A stretch of 64,000 bases of DNA from CAMBDS01 sp964355675 (GTDB lineage Bacteria > Electryoneota > AABM5-125-24 > Hatepunaeales > Hatepunaeaceae): positions 168,333-232,332 of the forward strand of contig CAYHEC010000001.1 in NCBI GenBank assembly GCA_964355675.1, read 5' to 3'. The position numbers were made by a program, and so were the translations under genes. A model generated the notes under the pieces. The model was given only the letters and a program-made list of their open reading frames with translations. It had not been told where the DNA came from and did not search any database. Below, piece after piece: positions 61,901-64,000 of this stretch. The stretch's first letter is position 1. Each line of letters opens with the position of its first letter.

Positions 61901-63870
61901 AGCCGGGTATCGAAGCTAACGTTTTTTATTATTATGATGCGCCACGACATAGATACATTATTGAGTGGTTCAGGATGCGTCACTGGGTAGGCCCGGCAGG
62001 TCCGGGAGCCGTGGAAACATTTGAGATTATTCTGAATGATCCCGACTGGTATCAGAACAGTACCGGAGATGGCGACATTTTCTTTGTTTACAATGAAATA
62101 AGCCACGATGGCCGCGTCGATGCTCATGGTACTCCTTATGCCACCGTAGGCTTGGGAAACCCAGACGACGATGGTGGAATGCAACTGGCATTCTGGAACA
62201 GATTTGCGCCTGGAATTACCCCCCCCAACGCCGGGGTTATTTACCGTTTTATGACAACGCAACATCAGAATTACGCACTGCTTACCGGTACCGTTCGCCA
62301 CCTCGGTGAAGCCGTTCGGGGAGCCACTGTCCGGGCGACAAAAGGCGGGTGGACATTTACCAATGCGGATGGCTATTTCCGTCTGGTAGCGATCATTGCC
62401 GACGCGGCTCAACAGATAGAGGTATCTGCGCCGGGCTTCAATACCGCAAGATCACAAGAATTCGTTGTTGGGGCGAGCGATTCACTCAATATTATCGTGG
62501 ATCTTTTGCAACCTCAAGTCGTAAGCGATGTCGAAGCTATTACTGATTCACTCGATTCCGGAGATCTTGCATTCCACCGTTTTACACTGCGAAATCCAGG
62601 CAATGGGCTATTGACGGTCAATACACGCGCCGCAGAACACATCGAACGGCAGATATTGGGCATTAATAAAGCAGGTGTGGCTGGCAGGGATGATCCTGAT
62701 GATTTTGGCGACCTGAGACTTACCATCCCGGTTACCGAATTGACGGATGACTCGAGAATCCTCGGCGTTGCTTACGATGGTAATTATTACATCGTAAGCG
62801 GCGGTAATAATGGCGAAGCAGGAAATTCGTTGTATCGATTTGATCAGCATGGGGATTTTGTCGATCATTTCGATCAACCCGTCGATGGCATTTGGGGAAT
62901 GCACGATCTTGCCTGGGATGGAACGAATCTATATGGCGGGGTTGGTGAGTGGATCATCAAGATGCAAAGGATGGGAGGCGAAATCAGTCGTTTCGCGTCA
63001 CCGATCATTCCGGCACGCGGCATCGCCGTAAGCCCCATCGGTGATTATTGGATCGCGGGCGAAGGCCAGCCGATCTTAAAGTTGACGAACCGCGGGGAGC
63101 TGGTTCGCTCTTATCCAACTTCCCTTAACATTTATGGTCTGGCATGGCATCCAGCCGACCCTGATGGATATCCGCTTTGGATATTCTGCACTGACGGACC
63201 CACGGGGCTTTTTGTGTGCAAAATGGACACCTCCACAGGCGAAATTCATTCGGGGCTGAACATCGAACCTCAACAGGGAGACCGTCCCGGAGGCATTGAA
63301 TTGTCAAAACGATGGAACGACCGCGTTTGGAGCCTTGCGGTTATCATTCAAAATCCGGATGGGGATCGTGTCGATCTCTACGAGGTTGGAAATAACTTCT
63401 CGTGGTTGACCATCAATCCTGCCAGTGCCGTAATCCAACCAGATTTCCGAGCTAATTTCGACGTAATAATCGCCAGTGAAGGGCTGGAAGGTGGAGATTA
63501 TATTGCTGATGTGTTAGTAACTCACGACGCAATGGGTGGCCAGTTGCGCATTCCAGTCAGTATTTATGTCGAGCCGGTTCTCGCAAGCGTGGACCCGGAC
63601 AAACCCGAAACCTTCACGCTTGACAGCGTTTTCCCAAATCCTTCCAATGGCTCAGCGAATATTCAGTTTACCATTCCAATCTCTGGACGGGTCAATCTGC
63701 AAATTTTCGACACTCAGGGAAGATTAATCACTCAGCTTGTGGATAGGGAAATGCAAGCAGGTCATCACAGCGAGATTTTCGAGGCAATACTTCTGCCTGC
63801 GGGAATATACATCGTTACCTTGACATCGAGTAATGAGACCTTCATTCAGAAATTTGCTCTGGTTAAGTAG
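58990..63870 (+). CDS. gingipain-like (peptidase C25) surface protein with sorting domain
   Basis: A 1,626-residue exported protein. Signal peptide, then a propeptide-like region to about 200. The C25 fold follows (VYVIPDNINVRNTLNPLIQW..., FILLAGDVTGN, PDAAVGRLSY), with Cys425 in LLACNSGDY at the nucleophile site. The expected catalytic His of the N-x-x-GHG motif is Arg396 (VSYRGWTG), so activity is doubtful or altered. Ig-like domains, a jellyroll segment, a carboxypeptidase-regulatory domain (LTGTVRHLGEAVRGATV), a propeller-like part and a sorting domain (SVFPNPSNGSANIQF to FALVK) follow. ATG at 58990 with AGGA six bases upstream. Three in-frame palindromes lie in the propeptide. Confidence 0.88.
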   Translation: MRISNNLITLLVPAMLFAAPSSGRTDVRPTEQQTVPLSATISVVDASPTKLTVKCDFDHSWLSNGSGADSYPPLQSLTRWVQVSGDDLPVINNTECLFSSASTSSAEAGRTAISPTDLVQIGNPITQRGVRLVPITFNSFAPAQHGEVSPIESITTEISFPDDDAQSRRLRPILDEMWGELILNRELPARDRENETSQGLYVYVIPDNINVRNTLNPLIQWRRQQGYTTREISCPEWADADFVSQQLLDLDTPETPIDFILLAGDVTGNFQVPTNFRGIESDYYFSFLDGSDRIPDAAVGRLSYNTIAELERIVAKILNYEQRPDVQDPGWLRRGAISAGSSQSGFSTILVSRWLRNQFVRSDFTSVDTLWYTMGGRVGDFMEEEFNRGVAYVSYRGWTGLEDWSPIQAGGLRNHYLPTTILLACNSGDYAGQQTGFTEALLRAPGGAIAAIGVAGSQSRINFNNVMLASFFRGVLDGGVYRVGWALNRARINLMATYGTRESELTVDHSAWTNLMGDPATVIWRGIPQAVRITVPQQVDYGVGMFRVTVVNARTNQPIPNVRVGFNKTNEATSAEYTDNQGQATIHFDNRRLSPGAGVVTVSGDMVLPSTAQVQMTRPNQTLTLQSLSITEDNMAPHQGNGNEIAEPNEVIGLTLSLMNIGTQVIQAPTNCEISTESDYCEIRVAGFQIAQAINPNTAAQAIFLISLGPDFPDRENIAFTLTARNNESVWTSEFDINGWGPRWTITQIDLPNLPFPNDVPSFDIFLRNDGSIDLGITQAELISDDDNAEVFAGIAEYDSLSVGEIGSVGRVYSVIFDESVEYGSKIPFHLDLTCEGNYSATIPLTIQIAALPLTHPSGPDAYGYYAIDQQDFGSNLRPNYRWEELNPRLGGSGHNTGLLDQGEDDDQSVVLDLPFTVQYYGREYDQITVCTNGWAAFGSQPEYVDFRSLPIGSPQGPRAQLCPWWMDLYQPGIEANVFYYYDAPRHRYIIEWFRMRHWVGPAGPGAVETFEIILNDPDWYQNSTGDGDIFFVYNEISHDGRVDAHGTPYATVGLGNPDDDGGMQLAFWNRFAPGITPPNAGVIYRFMTTQHQNYALLTGTVRHLGEAVRGATVRATKGGWTFTNADGYFRLVAIIADAAQQIEVSAPGFNTARSQEFVVGASDSLNIIVDLLQPQVVSDVEAITDSLDSGDLAFHRFTLRNPGNGLLTVNTRAAEHIERQILGINKAGVAGRDDPDDFGDLRLTIPVTELTDDSRILGVAYDGNYYIVSGGNNGEAGNSLYRFDQHGDFVDHFDQPVDGIWGMHDLAWDGTNLYGGVGEWIIKMQRMGGEISRFASPIIPARGIAVSPIGDYWIAGEGQPILKLTNRGELVRSYPTSLNIYGLAWHPADPDGYPLWIFCTDGPTGLFVCKMDTSTGEIHSGLNIEPQQGDRPGGIELSKRWNDRVWSLAVIIQNPDGDRVDLYEVGNNFSWLTINPASAVIQPDFRANFDVIIASEGLEGGDYIADVLVTHDAMGGQLRIPVSIYVEPVLASVDPDKPETFTLDSVFPNPSNGSANIQFTIPISGRVNLQIFDTQGRLITQLVDREMQAGHHSEIFEAILLPAGIYIVTLTSSNETFIQKFALVK
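59056..59333. repeat. three in-frame palindromes in the C25 propeptide region
   Basis: GGACGGACAGACGTCCGCCC (59056-59075, two mismatched pairs), GGGGCGGATAG/CTATCCGCCCC (59188-59209, perfect) and GGGCGGACAGCTATCAGCCC (59314-59333, one or two mismatched pairs). Each encodes a short Gly/Arg/Ser/Thr peptide (GRTDVRP, GADSYPP, AGRTAISP). All have the GGGCGGA arm seen at 22.50 and 22.61 kb. Confidence 0.85.
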
Positions 63871-63935
63871 GGCGCCTTCAAATAGCTTCACATGACAGTT
63901 AAAGGAGTTAATTATTAACGCGTGAGGATATTATC

Positions 63936-64000
63936 GTGTCTCTGACTTGGAGCGACTGTCTTGAAAATCAAGCCGCCCTCGTGATATTTTGGACCTGTCT
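63936..64000 (+). CDS. start of an unidentified gene (cut by window end)
   Basis: GTG at 63936 follows GAGGA by seven bases and opens a frame through the window end (SLTWSDCLENQAALVIFWTC). The 65 visible bases are too few to name a product. It is 65 bp after the C25 gene. Confidence 0.4.
   Translation, partial: MSLTWSDCLENQAALVIFWTC

Overview
The window is about 64 kb of a Gram-negative bacterial chromosome. LPS biogenesis is represented by kdsA, kdsC and the lptC-lptA-lptB genes. Five predicted secreted proteins end in a T9SS-like C-terminal sorting domain (PNPFN or PSPAN-type start, closing with L-x-K). There is also a Gld-type ABC cluster and a NifJ-type pyruvate:ferredoxin oxidoreductase. 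Together these point to an uncultured member of the Fibrobacterota-Chlorobiota-Bacteroidota (FCB) group or a nearby candidate phylum. This placement is inference from gene content; no rRNA or tRNA gene was seen.

Layout. 1-8.5 kb (minus): a heme operon in pathway order hemC-hemD-hemE-hemN-hemH-hemG/Y-hemX-hemA, with hemA cut by the window edge and a clear sigma-70-like promoter upstream of hemC. 8.6-12.7 kb (minus): glmS-kdsA-PHP phosphoesterase-lipoprotein. 12.9-16.7 kb (minus): a degenerate adenylate-forming enzyme, an XRE/AT-hook regulator and a ComM/YifB-type AAA ATPase. 16.9-19.9 kb (minus): a two-component system with a small membrane protein between kinase and regulator. 20.1-28.7 kb (minus): secreted and lipoproteins, a dihydroorotate-dehydrogenase-like enzyme, a VapBC-like pair and nifJ. 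28.7-30.9 kb (minus): a nuclease-like protein, a REP-associated (RAYT) transposase interrupted by an in-frame amber codon and bracketed by two REPIN-like repeat pairs, a minimal nucleotidyltransferase and recR. 31.3-35.8 kb (minus): a GldA/F/G-like ABC system plus a DUF4340 protein. 36.0-45.1 kb (minus): tsaE, rpoN, then a 4-kb accessory island (DUF4258/DUF2283 pairs, HicBA, a duplicated BamE-like tail, a DNA methyltransferase) that separates rpoN from its usual neighbours lptB-lptA-lptC-kdsC. From 45.4 kb onward the genes are on the plus strand: lexA, a bifunctional-nuclease/UVR protein, DUF1844, large secreted beta-propeller-like proteins, an M14 carboxypeptidase, a P5C-type aldehyde dehydrogenase, a DUF4258/YgiT-zinc-finger pair, an aminotransferase and a 1,626-residue gingipain-like (C25) protein.

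The most unusual signal is a dispersed set of palindromic elements. Their outer arms are GC-rich (often GTAGGGGCG/CGCCCCTAC or GGGCGGA/TCCGCCC), but the inner core differs from copy to copy while staying palindromic within each copy. They cluster just after stop codons. At least six also sit in frame inside genes: the histidine kinase, the sorting domain of a secreted protein, the aminotransferase, and three in the C25 protein. A distinct REP family (GCGGGTACGGAGCCCCGC...GTACCG) brackets the RAYT gene as two inverted pairs, with a solo copy 27 kb away. Short tandem repeats of 7 or 9 bp and one 51-bp tandem duplication add to the repeat load. Separately, two well-supported genes (hemE and the M14 peptidase) have conserved N-termini or signal peptides upstream of any ATG/GTG/TTG, suggesting AUC/AUA initiation or a base error.
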